Shown here piece by piece: positions 23,668-30,867 of a DNA stretch of 57,967 nt. Below the pieces are notes generated by a model. That model worked only from the letters and a program-made list of their open reading frames with translations. It did not search any database and was not told where the DNA came from. Origin of the DNA: Candidatus Magasanikbacteria bacterium RIFOXYD1_FULL_40_23 (lineage in GTDB: Bacteria > Patescibacteriota > Patescibacteriia > Magasanikbacterales > GWA2-37-8); contig MFRA01000006.1 in the NCBI GenBank assembly GCA_001783215.1, forward strand, positions 1 to 57,967, in the 5' to 3' direction. The stretch's first letter is position 1; each line of letters opens with the position of its first letter. The translations under genes were made by a program, and so were the position numbers.

Positions 23668-24414
23668 ATGCGCGTTCATTTCATTTTCGCCTTGGCTTTG
23701 AGCCTTGGTGCTTGCGGGAGCAATTCCCATAATATCAATGATTCCTCGGTTACCGGTGCAAACGTAGGAACATCAGACAAAGATAATCATAAGACCGACG
23801 CGCCAGTGGATTTTCGTTTCCCTATCTATCTTGTTCCAGACGATAACTTCTGGTCGGGATGTTCGGATCCGTCTACCATTTTTGGCGAATCGTGTCGTGC
23901 AGATAGGGTGTCTGAGTTGGAGAGCGGAGTAGAGCAATGGCTTGCTTATTTCCCTCTGGCCGATAGGCCGGTAATTATGGTGGTAGAAAAAGAAAATCTA
24001 CCGGCCGACGTAACCAATCTTCAGATTATTGATCTCTATCTGGATGATAGTCGTTGCAAGGGGGTAGATATTCCGCCCTGCTTTACCCTTTGGGCTTGCT
24101 ATGAACATTCTCCAGAAGATATTGTGTTTATGAAGGATGAGTACATTACGTCTCAAGTTGTGGCTCATGAGTTAGGGCACGCTTTTGGATTGCCGCACAC
24201 TGAATGGCTAAACGAGGGTTGTGCTTCGCCCATTATGACTACGCCGGTGCAATCCAAGTTTGTTACAGATTTAGATATGCAGTTGCTCTGTCGGAAACAT
24301 CCGGAAATATCTTGTCCGATAAGTCCGGGAAGTTGGCAGGGAACTCTAATTGATACGGTATCGTGTGTTAAGTACCGGGAGCCGAAACAGGAGTCAGAAA
24401 ACACATGCAAATAG
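23668..24414 (+). CDS. Metzincin-like zinc metalloprotease lipoprotein (orphan)
   Basis: 248 residues. The N-terminus is a lipoprotein signal (FIFALALSLGAC, lipobox LGAC with Cys16). An Asn/Ser/Asp-rich linker precedes a catalytic domain with HELGHAFGLPH at residues 167-177. This is the extended metzincin zinc motif HExxHxxGxxH, and a Met-turn candidate (SPIM, Met190) lies 13 residues later. This fits a matrixin-like endopeptidase anchored outside the cell. Ten or so other cysteines suggest disulfides. Strong SD (GGAGG) 8 nt before the ATG. Flanked by terminators on both sides, so it is a self-contained unit. Substrate unknown; a role on host or neighbour surfaces is inference. Confidence 0.85.
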   Translation: MRVHFIFALALSLGACGSNSHNINDSSVTGANVGTSDKDNHKTDAPVDFRFPIYLVPDDNFWSGCSDPSTIFGESCRADRVSELESGVEQWLAYFPLADRPVIMVVEKENLPADVTNLQIIDLYLDDSRCKGVDIPPCFTLWACYEHSPEDIVFMKDEYITSQVVAHELGHAFGLPHTEWLNEGCASPIMTTPVQSKFVTDLDMQLLCRKHPEISCPISPGSWQGTLIDTVSCVKYREPKQESENTCK

Positions 24415-24433
24415 TTTTGAAAAACCTAGACTA

Positions 24434-24467
24434 CCCACCTCTCAAAAAAGAAAGGTGGGATTTTTTT
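24434..24467 (+). terminator. Terminator after the metalloprotease gene
   Basis: CCCACCT/AGGTGGG stem followed by ATTTTTTT. Confidence 0.88.
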
Positions 24468-24516
24468 ACTTGGGTGTTTAAGAAAAGAGTTTTTTGGGGT
24501 ATACTAATAAATAGTT

Positions 24517-25509
24517 ATGCTCAACATATATAATCCGAACAACCACGATGGAGATAAAACCGCCGAATTAATATCCGCTAAAAGCGGATCTGCTTTGGAT
24601 GGGAAAAATGGCGTGCCAAATGTTCAGACTGCACCTGTTGGAAAAATAAGTTTTACCAAATATAAAGACCCGACCCAAGAGTTTACTTCTCAAGAATTAA
24701 AGTGGAGTTTTTGGTACATGCGATACAAAGCCGTGCTTTATAAAGTAGTGTTATCTATTTTGTTTCTTATTAATGCCGGTTTTGTAATTTTTAATGTGCC
24801 TCGCTGGGCAAGTTATTTGGTAGGTATTCCCGAACATCAAAGAGTAGTCCAAAGCCTTACCGCTTCAGTGAATTATACTGGTATACATGCGCATTTTGCT
24901 GCCCAGCCTATACAGGTAGTAAATACTCAAGTATTTCCTAGTAGAGAGAATAAATATGACGCAGTGGCCGAGCTTACTAATCCAAATAGCAGGTTTTTAA
25001 TTTGGTTTGATTATTATTTTGTAGTAAATGGTGCTAAAACGCCAACGCAGAGAAGCTTTCTTCTTCCGGGAGAAAGCAGGCTTATTACCAATTTGGGGTT
25101 AACTGACGGTGTAGGCGGCTTGCCGATGATTGTGTTAGAAAATATAAAAAACGAGCGCATAGATAATCGTAAAGTGGCCGACACTGCCAGTTGGCAATCG
25201 TATAGATTAAACTTTCAATTAAGTGATTTTGTTTTCTCCAAATCATTGGCTCAAGAGGGTAACAATGCAGATGCGGTTCAGTTTAAATTAACCAATGGCA
25301 GTCCGTATAATTATAAAAATGTGGATTTCTATGTAGCCTTGTTGCAAAATGGCCAAATGGTTGGTATTCTGCCTTTGCGTCTAGACTCCATAGGTTCTTT
25401 GGAGACAAAAAACATTGATATTCGGAGCTTTGTTCCAAACTTTAATATTACGGAAATTGCGATTTATCCGATTATAAATGTTTACGATGATGCAGTGTAT
25501 TCTTCGTAA
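24517..25509 (+). CDS. Uncharacterised membrane protein upstream of rodA
   Basis: 330 residues: a cytoplasmic N-terminus of about 70 residues, one transmembrane helix (about 73-95, VLYKVVLSILFLINAGFVIF), and an extracytoplasmic region of about 230 residues with two apparent beta-rich repeats (NKYDAVAELTNPNSRFLIWFDYYF; VQFKLTNGSPYNYKNVDFYVALL). These resemble Ig-like or FxLYD-type modules that bind envelope components. I do not recognise a named family. Eight bases before rodA, so probably cotranscribed and perhaps working in envelope growth (inference from position). Confidence 0.75.
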   Translation: MLNIYNPNNHDGDKTAELISAKSGSALDGKNGVPNVQTAPVGKISFTKYKDPTQEFTSQELKWSFWYMRYKAVLYKVVLSILFLINAGFVIFNVPRWASYLVGIPEHQRVVQSLTASVNYTGIHAHFAAQPIQVVNTQVFPSRENKYDAVAELTNPNSRFLIWFDYYFVVNGAKTPTQRSFLLPGESRLITNLGLTDGVGGLPMIVLENIKNERIDNRKVADTASWQSYRLNFQLSDFVFSKSLAQEGNNADAVQFKLTNGSPYNYKNVDFYVALLQNGQMVGILPLRLDSIGSLETKNIDIRSFVPNFNITEIAIYPIINVYDDAVYSS

Positions 25510-25517
25510 ATTAAATT

Positions 25518-26612
25518 ATGCTGGATCTGCAAAAACTATCACCGCGCAGTTTTGATTGGCAGCTTTTTGTTTGTGTAGTTTTTTTGGTAATGATGGGGCT
25601 CGCTTCTGTCTATAGCGTAGATTTATCTCGTGGCGCAGAATTATTTTATTTTAAAAAACAACTTTTAGCTTTCGGTATCGGGCTATTTTTTTTATTTTTG
25701 GCCAGCATTAGCCAGCATATTCTTTGGCGTTATTTGGCAAAGTGGTGGTATCTTTTTTCTCTGGCTTTACTTGCGGGAGTGCTTATTTTTGGACAAACAA
25801 TTCGTGGCACCAAAGGCTGGTTTTCTATTATGGGGCTTTCTTTCCAGCCTGTAGAAATGGCAAAGATTAGTTTGATTTTAATTATAGCTTATATAGTTTC
25901 TCGGTTTGGGCGCAGGTTTGATCGGCCCTTATTTTTCTTTGGTACAGGTATAGTCACTTTTTTATTTATCGGTCTTATTATGTTGCAGCCCGATTTGGGT
26001 TCGGCATTACTTTTGGGTTCTGTTTGGTTTGGTATGATTTGGGCAGTGGGGGCGCGCCGTTTATTTTTGGCTGGATTTGTGGGTATGGTGGCGGTGCTTG
26101 CGATTGCTAGTTGGTTTTTATTTTTAAAACCTTATCAAAAAGATCGCGTTGCCAATTTTGTTAATCCTGGAAGAGATCCGTTGGGGAGTGGTTATAATAT
26201 TGCTCAATCCAATATTGCAATCGGTGCCGGTCAATTTTTTGGCCGAGGTTTGGGATTTGGATCTCAGAGTCAGTTGCGATTTTTACCAGAAGCCCAGACC
26301 GACTTTGTGTTTTCGGTGATCGGCGAAGAGCTAGGTTTGGCGGGAGTATCGGCTATGCTTGCTCTTTTTGCTGTGCTTTTTTGGCGGCTTATTGTTATAA
26401 TTCGCCAATCCAATGATGATTTTGTGGCTACTACCGCCACAGGTATTCTTATTTTATTTTTTGTGCAATTAATCACCAATATAGGAGCTAATCTGGGACT
26501 TCTTCCTATTACTGGTGTTACTTTGCCGTTTGTGAGCTACGGAGGTTCTTCTTTAGTAATAAACCTGCTGCTTGTGGGTATTTTGGAGAGTATGATGGTG
26601 AGGAAGTATTAG
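25518..26612 (+). CDS. rodA: RodA/FtsW-family peptidoglycan polymerase
   Basis: 364 residues with about ten membrane helices. SEDS-family motifs: RGTKGWF (after helix 3), QPVEMAKISLIL, MLQPDLGSALLL (conserved Asp for glycosyltransferase activity), NPGRDPLGSGYNIAQSNIAIGAGQFFGRGLGFGSQSQLRFLPEAQTDFVFSVIGEELG, and GVTLPFVSYGGSSL. RodA polymerises glycan strands from lipid II during elongation. FtsW is the alternative; the RFLPEAQTDFVFSVIGEELG segment fits RodA slightly better. No penicillin-binding partner is adjacent. Confidence 0.92.
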   Translation: MLDLQKLSPRSFDWQLFVCVVFLVMMGLASVYSVDLSRGAELFYFKKQLLAFGIGLFFLFLASISQHILWRYLAKWWYLFSLALLAGVLIFGQTIRGTKGWFSIMGLSFQPVEMAKISLILIIAYIVSRFGRRFDRPLFFFGTGIVTFLFIGLIMLQPDLGSALLLGSVWFGMIWAVGARRLFLAGFVGMVAVLAIASWFLFLKPYQKDRVANFVNPGRDPLGSGYNIAQSNIAIGAGQFFGRGLGFGSQSQLRFLPEAQTDFVFSVIGEELGLAGVSAMLALFAVLFWRLIVIIRQSNDDFVATTATGILILFFVQLITNIGANLGLLPITGVTLPFVSYGGSSLVINLLLVGILESMMVRKY

Positions 26613-26651
26613 CTTTTTAAAAAAGTATACAAAAAATCCTTTTCTCTCACT

Positions 26652-26828
26652 TCTTTAGTAGAAGTGAGCAAGAATCGCTCGCAAACCTTTATCACCCCAT
26701 TTTGTCAGCAAAACGGGGTGATACCCCAAAACTGCCTCGCGGATGTACTTATGTCTCGAACTGCCATCAGCTCTGTCTCACTTTTGTCCTGAACTCAAAC
26801 ACCTGTCTATAACAGGTGTTCTCAAACA
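26652..26828 (+). repeat. Copy B of the long hairpin-rich repeat
   Basis: 26670-26828 is the inverted counterpart of bases 1-159. The terminal hairpin differs: CTCACTTCT-TTAGT-AGAAGTGAG here, against a GCCGCTTTC/GAAAGCGGC stem in copy A, with the same TTTAGTA/TACTAAA centre. AGGACAAA at 26831 can pair with TTTTGTCCTG at about 26782-26791, so the fold extends past the repeated segment. It begins about 40 bp after the rodA stop and relates to rodA as copy A relates to RNase J. The 616-bp gap 26613-27228 is this repeat plus the region below. Confidence 0.85.
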
Positions 26829-27141
26829 GCAGGACAAATTCTTTTTGCTCAAAAGCAAAAAGCAACCGTTCGCCATCACTGTGGCCAGTTCGGCCAAAGT
26901 CCATATGCTCGGTTATCGACCGGACACAGTTGGACAACGTTTCGATATCCGAGCATATACGAAGCTGTGTGTACTTGCCACGGTAAAATGGAGTGGTCCA
27001 GACTTTTTAGTCTGGATTGGCGGTCATGCGACCATACTCTTTGACCACCAAAATGACATGAGCCGATGGAAGTACCGTCAGGTGAGTATCAGCTCGGAAA
27101 CTTTTCCCTCCAGCTTTTGGTTCCAAAAGGTGGAAAGCTGA
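26743..27141 (+). CDS. Doubtful orphan reading frame in a hairpin-rich region
   Basis: An open frame of 132 codons whose first third lies inside repeat copy B and cannot be taken at face value. The rest (about 26857-27141) encodes a plausible small beta-rich sequence (KVHMLGYRPDTVGQRFDIRA; VKWSGPDFLVWIGGHATILF) with GC content and codons like the orphan genes nearby. However, no start codon has a good SD; a TTG near 26857 with AGGA about 10 nt upstream is the best. The same segment has strong inverted repeats (ATATGCTCGG/CCGAGCATAT; CCAGACT-TTTT-AGTCTGG), so it may instead be a structured RNA or decayed gene. Confidence 0.25.
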   Translation: MYLCLELPSALSHFCPELKHLSITGVLKQQDKFFLLKSKKQPFAITVASSAKVHMLGYRPDTVGQRFDIRAYTKLCVLATVKWSGPDFLVWIGGHATILFDHQNDMSRWKYRQVSISSETFPSSFWFQKVES

Positions 27142-27174
27142 ATTGTTCTACTAAAGAAAGCGGCTATATGTTTT

Positions 27175-27204
27175 TTGACAAAAATGCTCGCAGTTGTATA
27201 TAAT
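27175..27204 (+). promoter_or_regulatory. Near-consensus promoter of the 27229 gene
   Basis: TTGACA (27175-27180), 18-bp spacer, TATAAT (27199-27204), followed by a leader of about 20 nt with SD AAGGAG (27217-27222). It lies just after a partial copy of the TACTAAAGAAAGCGGC hairpin arm (27149-27164). Confidence 0.9.
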
Positions 27205-27228
27205 TATTTACCAACCAAGGAGATGTCT

Positions 27229-27495
27229 ATGCTGTCGTTCATTTCTAATCTGTCTGGGGTGGAGATTGCCCTTATCGTAGTTTCCTCTTGTCTCTACCTG
27301 CTTATCGGTTTTCTCTTCCAACAGAGGGAAGGGCACCACTGCAGTACGCCTAAGTGTGGCCGCTGGGAGAACGTGGCCTTGTGTTTGGGGTGGCTTTTGC
27401 TGTTGCCTCTTGGTCTGGCCTTTAACACATATCAGAATTTCAAAGCAAATCAACGAGCTCCGCTGCCTGTTGCAGAGACGCTACCGCCTTGCTAG
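27229..27495 (+). CDS. Orphan two-helix membrane protein
   Basis: 88 residues from the ATG at 27229, fixed by SD AAGGAG 6 nt upstream and by the promoter. Two transmembrane helices (about 12-30, IALIVVSSCLYLLIGFLF; about 50-66, ALCLGWLLLLPLGLAF) are separated by a short loop with two His and two Cys (HHCSTPKCGRW), which could bind a metal or form a disulfide. The tail is Pro-rich and ends in Cys. No family recognised. Its own consensus promoter and strong SD make it one of the self-contained orphan units of this window. Confidence 0.75.
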   Translation: MLSFISNLSGVEIALIVVSSCLYLLIGFLFQQREGHHCSTPKCGRWENVALCLGWLLLLPLGLAFNTYQNFKANQRAPLPVAETLPPC

Positions 27496-27612
27496 CTGTA
27501 TTTTAATACCTGGAAGAGCGGACAAAACCCTCTATTTCACTATGGTATATGTAGCCAAAGTGGGGTAGGGGGTGTTATTATTTAACAGCCAGTCTATTCT
27601 AGGCTAAACCGC

Positions 27613-27641
27613 TTGACATTTTCTCTAAAATCCTTTAGTAT
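27613..27641 (+). promoter_or_regulatory. Promoter of the zinc-ribbon/bL25 unit
   Basis: TTGACA (27613-27618), 17-bp spacer, TAGTAT (27636-27641). The leader of about 85 nt contains the palindrome at 27661-27726. Confidence 0.8.
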
Positions 27642-27660
27642 TAGTCCATATATTAGTTCC

Positions 27661-27726
27661 TATATATACCAAACTCGTTCGAAAAAGAGTATAAATACTC
27701 TTTTTACTCACTTCGTTTAGTATATA
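27661..27726. repeat. CTCGTTCG/CTTCG palindromic element, copy 1
   Basis: TATATATACCAAAC...GTTTAGTATATA outer arms enclose CTCGTTCG and CTCACTTCG and the perfect inner hairpin AAAAAGAGTA-TAAA-TACTCTTTTT. A related element is at 33812-33875. Confidence 0.7.
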
Positions 27727-27733
27727 AAAATAT

Positions 27734-28087
27734 ATGTTGCCAAACAACGGCAAGCCAGATTCCTGGCGCAAAACCTTAAAATTAATCAGTCGTTGCCCAG
27801 TTTGCAACCATGATTACCAGTCCGAAGCGGCAAAATTGTTCGCTAGCGGAGGTGAGGCTAAATTTGTGCACTTTACTTGCGGTAATTGCAGTAGTCACTT
27901 TATGGCTATGGTAATGACCGTCGCAAAAGGTGTTAGTACGGTAGGAATGATTACAGATTTAAGCTTTGATGATTTACAAAAATTACATAAAATTTCGCCT
28001 CTTTCTATAGATGAAGCTATAGAAGGGCACCAATTTATAAATAGCTCAGATTTTCATCTCGGTCTAACCGGGAAAAAGTCCGTTTAA
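27734..28087 (+). CDS. Zinc-ribbon protein upstream of bL25
   Basis: 117 residues. The N-terminal half has a four-cysteine zinc ribbon (CPVCNHDYQSEAAKLF...FTCGNCSSHF), the rest is helical (DLSFDDLQKLHKISPLSIDEAI). It is soluble, lacks an SD, and is 10 bp before the bL25 gene. Proteins like this are found in Parcubacteria without a known role; the zinc ribbon and the ribosomal neighbour suggest nucleic-acid or ribosome contact (inference). No symbol assigned. Confidence 0.75.
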   Translation: MLPNNGKPDSWRKTLKLISRCPVCNHDYQSEAAKLFASGGEAKFVHFTCGNCSSHFMAMVMTVAKGVSTVGMITDLSFDDLQKLHKISPLSIDEAIEGHQFINSSDFHLGLTGKKSV

Positions 28088-28097
28088 CCAAAACATT

Positions 28098-28793
28098 ATG
28101 TCGCTAAAATTATCTGCCGCAGTTCGTGAAATCAAAGGAGAAAAAGCTCGTACCAAAACCGTTCTTCCAGCGGTAGTTTATGGTATGGGAGGAGAAGCAA
28201 CTTCTCTTACTATAAATTATGACGAATTTGTAAAATTATACGCCGAGGCTGGTGAAGCTAGTTTGATTGATTTATTTTTGGGAGAAAAATCAGACGGCAA
28301 AGTTTTGATTCAAGATATTGCTTATGATCCAGTTACCGATCGCGTGGTACATGTAGATTTGCGCCGTATTGATATGAACAAAGAAATGACTGCTACTGTA
28401 GAACTACGTTTTGTAGGAGAAGCTCCAGTAATCAAAGAACAAGGCGGAACTCTTATGCATGCTATTAGTGAAGTAGAAGTAAAATGTTTGCCAAAAGATT
28501 TGGTTTCTCATATTGATGTAGACGTGGCTGTTCTAAAAACTTTTGATGATGTTGTTAAGGTTAAAGACTTGGCAGTTCCAGCCGGCATTACTATCACTAG
28601 TCCAAATGAGGAAGATTTGGTTGCCAAAGCTACTCCTGCTATGACCGAAGAAGAAATCAAAGCTATGGAAGCTGTATCTGCTCCAGTTGATTTGAGTAAG
28701 ATTGAAAGTGCTGGCAAGAAGAAAGAAGAAGGTGAAGAAGCTGCTGAAGGTGCAGAAGCTGGCGCTGGCAAAGAAGAAGCCAAAAAAGAATAA
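28098..28793 (+). CDS. rplY: 50S ribosomal protein bL25 (CTC/general stress form)
   Basis: 231 residues: the N-terminal 5S rRNA-binding bL25 domain (residues 1-90, SLKLSAAVREIKGEKARTKT...LPAVVYGMGGE, VLIQDIAYDPVTDRVVHVDL) is followed by the beta-rich TL5/CTC domain (EAPVIKEQGGTLMHAISEVEVKCLPKDL). A Glu/Ala/Lys-rich tail of about 45 residues (KKKEEGEEAAEGAEAGAGKE) completes it. It binds 5S rRNA in the large subunit. It is the long form found in most bacteria outside gamma-proteobacteria, with a strong downstream terminator. Confidence 0.96.
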   Translation: MSLKLSAAVREIKGEKARTKTVLPAVVYGMGGEATSLTINYDEFVKLYAEAGEASLIDLFLGEKSDGKVLIQDIAYDPVTDRVVHVDLRRIDMNKEMTATVELRFVGEAPVIKEQGGTLMHAISEVEVKCLPKDLVSHIDVDVAVLKTFDDVVKVKDLAVPAGITITSPNEEDLVAKATPAMTEEEIKAMEAVSAPVDLSKIESAGKKKEEGEEAAEGAEAGAGKEEAKKE

Positions 28794-28809
28794 CAATAAA
28801 AATCTATCC

Positions 28810-28841
28810 AAAAACCCGCCTTTAAATATGGGCGGGTTTTT
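28810..28841 (+). terminator. Terminator after rplY
   Basis: AAAAACCCGCC / GGGCGGGTTTTT with a 9-nt loop. Confidence 0.93.
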
Positions 28842-28855
28842 GTTATGATAGGTGG

Positions 28856-29920
28856 GTGAAAATACTAAAGCATGTACTAAAATTTAGGCCGTACTTTTTG
28901 CCAGCCGCTGCAGCGCTGGTAGTTATTTTGATTATTTCTATTTGGTATATTATTTTTAACGGGTTTCCTTCATTTACAAAAGATATCAGCTTTAATTTCT
29001 TTAGCCACAAAGTGGAATATACAAATCCCTTAGATGGCGAAGTTGTAGAATCTCGGGAAGGCACGGAGGTGCAGGTAGTAGGTATTATGATAGATAATCA
29101 TCCAGACGCTTGGCCGCAATCTGGTGTTTCGGCTGCCAAAATAGTCTATGAAGTTTTGGTAGAGGGCGGCTTAACAAGATATTTTGCGATTTACGACAGT
29201 AAGCAAGTCGTGCCAGAAGTTGGACCGGTGCGTAGCGCTCGTACATATTTTTTGGATTGGATCCAAGAATATGGCAATGGGCTATATGTTCATTCCGGAG
29301 GTTCGCCGGCAGCGCTAGCGGCCATTAAGCCAAGAAAAGTTTTTGATGCCAACGAATTCTTTTGGGGTGAATATTTTTGGCGAGCCACGGATCATTTTGC
29401 CCCGCATAATTTATATATTAGCAGCGAAAATTGGCAGAAAATGTTGGAAGTTCGTGGAAATACTACTTCTATTTTCGCCAGTGATAAGGCTTGGAAATAT
29501 TCGCAATCAGTTGGTGTTACTTTAGCGAGCAGTAGCCAGCTTAAAATTAACTTTAATTTGTATTATAAAGTGGCGTGGAATTACGACAAAGACAAATTGC
29601 AGTACTTGCGCAGTATAAATAGAGATGTTGAAAAGGATAAAGACGGCTCCGAAATTTGGGCACGCAATATTGTGGTGCAATTTACAGATGTGGCAGATAT
29701 AACCAATGATGACAAAGGCCGTCAGGAAATAAAAACTACAGGCAGTGGTGATGCGATAATTTTGAAAAAAGGTTCAGTAGTTTATGGCACTTGGAAGAAA
29801 AATAACATCAAAGATCGCACGCGTTTTTATGATTCAAATAATCAAGAAGTTTTGTTCGTCCCCGGCAATACATGGATAGAAGTGTTGCCAAAGGGTTTGG
29901 ATGTAGAAATAACAGATTAA
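28856..29920 (+). CDS. DUF3048 (YerB-like) lipoprotein/membrane-anchored protein
   Basis: 354 residues starting with GTG. One N-terminal membrane helix (FLPAAAALVVILIISIWYIIF) is followed by the two-part DUF3048 domain: VGIMIDNHPDAWPQSGVSAAKIVYEVLVEGGLTRY and VGPVRSARTYFLDWI in the first half, then WNYDKDKLQYLRSINR and the terminal GNTWIEVLPKG. Homologues such as B. subtilis YerB are extracytoplasmic and of unknown function. No lipobox Cys is evident. The last 4 bp overlap the convergent prmC. Confidence 0.9.
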   Translation: MKILKHVLKFRPYFLPAAAALVVILIISIWYIIFNGFPSFTKDISFNFFSHKVEYTNPLDGEVVESREGTEVQVVGIMIDNHPDAWPQSGVSAAKIVYEVLVEGGLTRYFAIYDSKQVVPEVGPVRSARTYFLDWIQEYGNGLYVHSGGSPAALAAIKPRKVFDANEFFWGEYFWRATDHFAPHNLYISSENWQKMLEVRGNTTSIFASDKAWKYSQSVGVTLASSSQLKINFNLYYKVAWNYDKDKLQYLRSINRDVEKDKDGSEIWARNIVVQFTDVADITNDDKGRQEIKTTGSGDAIILKKGSVVYGTWKKNNIKDRTRFYDSNNQEVLFVPGNTWIEVLPKGLDVEITD

Positions 29921-30867
29921 AAAGATAGGGATTTTATTATTACAAGACGGTCTAGTCCAGACAAGTCTTTTTTAATTTCCAAGTTGAATGAGCGGGAAGA
30001 AAATTCTTTTTTCTTCCCCGAATGAACGCCGGAAATATGCGGTGAAGCCCCTATCTCTGTTTTTGCTACAGGTAAATATTTTTGTATCAGTTTTATAACT
30101 GATTCGGACTGTGACGGGTCAATTTCTAGTAGCAGAAATAATTGGCAATAATCGGGTAGGGTCCGCACTTGTTTTAAGAGTTCTTCGTATAAAGCTAAGC
30201 CCTGTTTGTCGGCAACTAAGGCATTTTTTGGTTCGCGTTGGATTGATTCTTCGTTTTGGAATTGGAACTCTGTTAGGTACGGTAGATTGGCTGTGATAAC
30301 GAGTGTTGAATCATGAATAATGAATTTTGAATTATGGATGATAGGCTCGAGTAAGTTTCCATTAAGAAATTTTATATTAATATTATATTCTTGTGCATTT
30401 TTTTGGGCGACTCGTAAAGCTGATCTGGATATATCAATTGCAACCGCTTTTATATTTTTATGTGTAACTGTTTTTAATATAGAAATAGGTATGCATCCGC
30501 TTCCAGTACCTACATCAATGTATGTTATATCTGTATTCTTAATTCTTAATTCATCATTCATAATTCTGGTTGCTTCCTCTACCATTATTTCTGTGTCTGG
30601 GCGGGGGATAAGCACGTGTTTGTTTACAAAAAAATCCAAGTTATAGAATTCTTTGTGGCCAACAATGGCTGCTACCGAGTATCCTTGTTTTCTTTTTTTT
30701 ATAAAGTAAAGAAGTTTTAAGTATTGAAATAAAGACAATTTATGTTCTGGATAAGTTATGGCAAAGGATTTGTCTTTATCCAAAATTTCAGAAATAAAAA
30801 TTTCCAAATCTCTTTGGTCAATATTTTTAAATTTGTTTAAGATTTCTTTAATTTTTTTCGTACACAT
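29917..30867 (-). CDS. prmC: Peptide chain release factor N5-glutamine methyltransferase PrmC
   Basis: 316 residues. The N-terminal helical release-factor-binding part contains SLFQYLKLLYFIKKRKQGYSVAAIVGHKEFYN, followed by VLIPRPDTEIMVEEA and the AdoMet site DVGTGSGCIPISIL. The catalytic (N/D)PPY motif appears as NLPY. It methylates the GGQ glutamine of RF1 (encoded upstream, 32318) and RF2. About 14 residues near 101-114 (RIMNDELRIKNTDI) and 14 near 174-187 (IIHNSKFIIHDST) are translations of an AATTATGAATT-type palindromic repeat. It overlaps the glycosyltransferase gene by 20 bp, so it is cotranscribed with it and prfA. Confidence 0.92.
   Translation of the reverse strand: MCTKKIKEILNKFKNIDQRDLEIFISEILDKDKSFAITYPEHKLSLFQYLKLLYFIKKRKQGYSVAAIVGHKEFYNLDFFVNKHVLIPRPDTEIMVEEATRIMNDELRIKNTDITYIDVGTGSGCIPISILKTVTHKNIKAVAIDISRSALRVAQKNAQEYNINIKFLNGNLLEPIIHNSKFIIHDSTLVITANLPYLTEFQFQNEESIQREPKNALVADKQGLALYEELLKQVRTLPDYCQLFLLLEIDPSQSESVIKLIQKYLPVAKTEIGASPHISGVHSGKKKEFSSRSFNLEIKKDLSGLDRLVIIKSLSF

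Noticed and set aside
23524-23730. Minus-strand frame of 68 codons over the 23.6-kb terminator
   Set aside because: It spans a strong terminator and the start of the metalloprotease gene and has no SD or promoter; a shadow frame.
26640-27170. Possible RNase P RNA (a GGAGGGAAAAGTTTCCGAGC stretch on the minus strand recalls the P4 region)
   Set aside because: The other universally conserved parts (ACAGAAA-type loop, 3' P4 half, J-regions) are not found, so the resemblance is probably chance.
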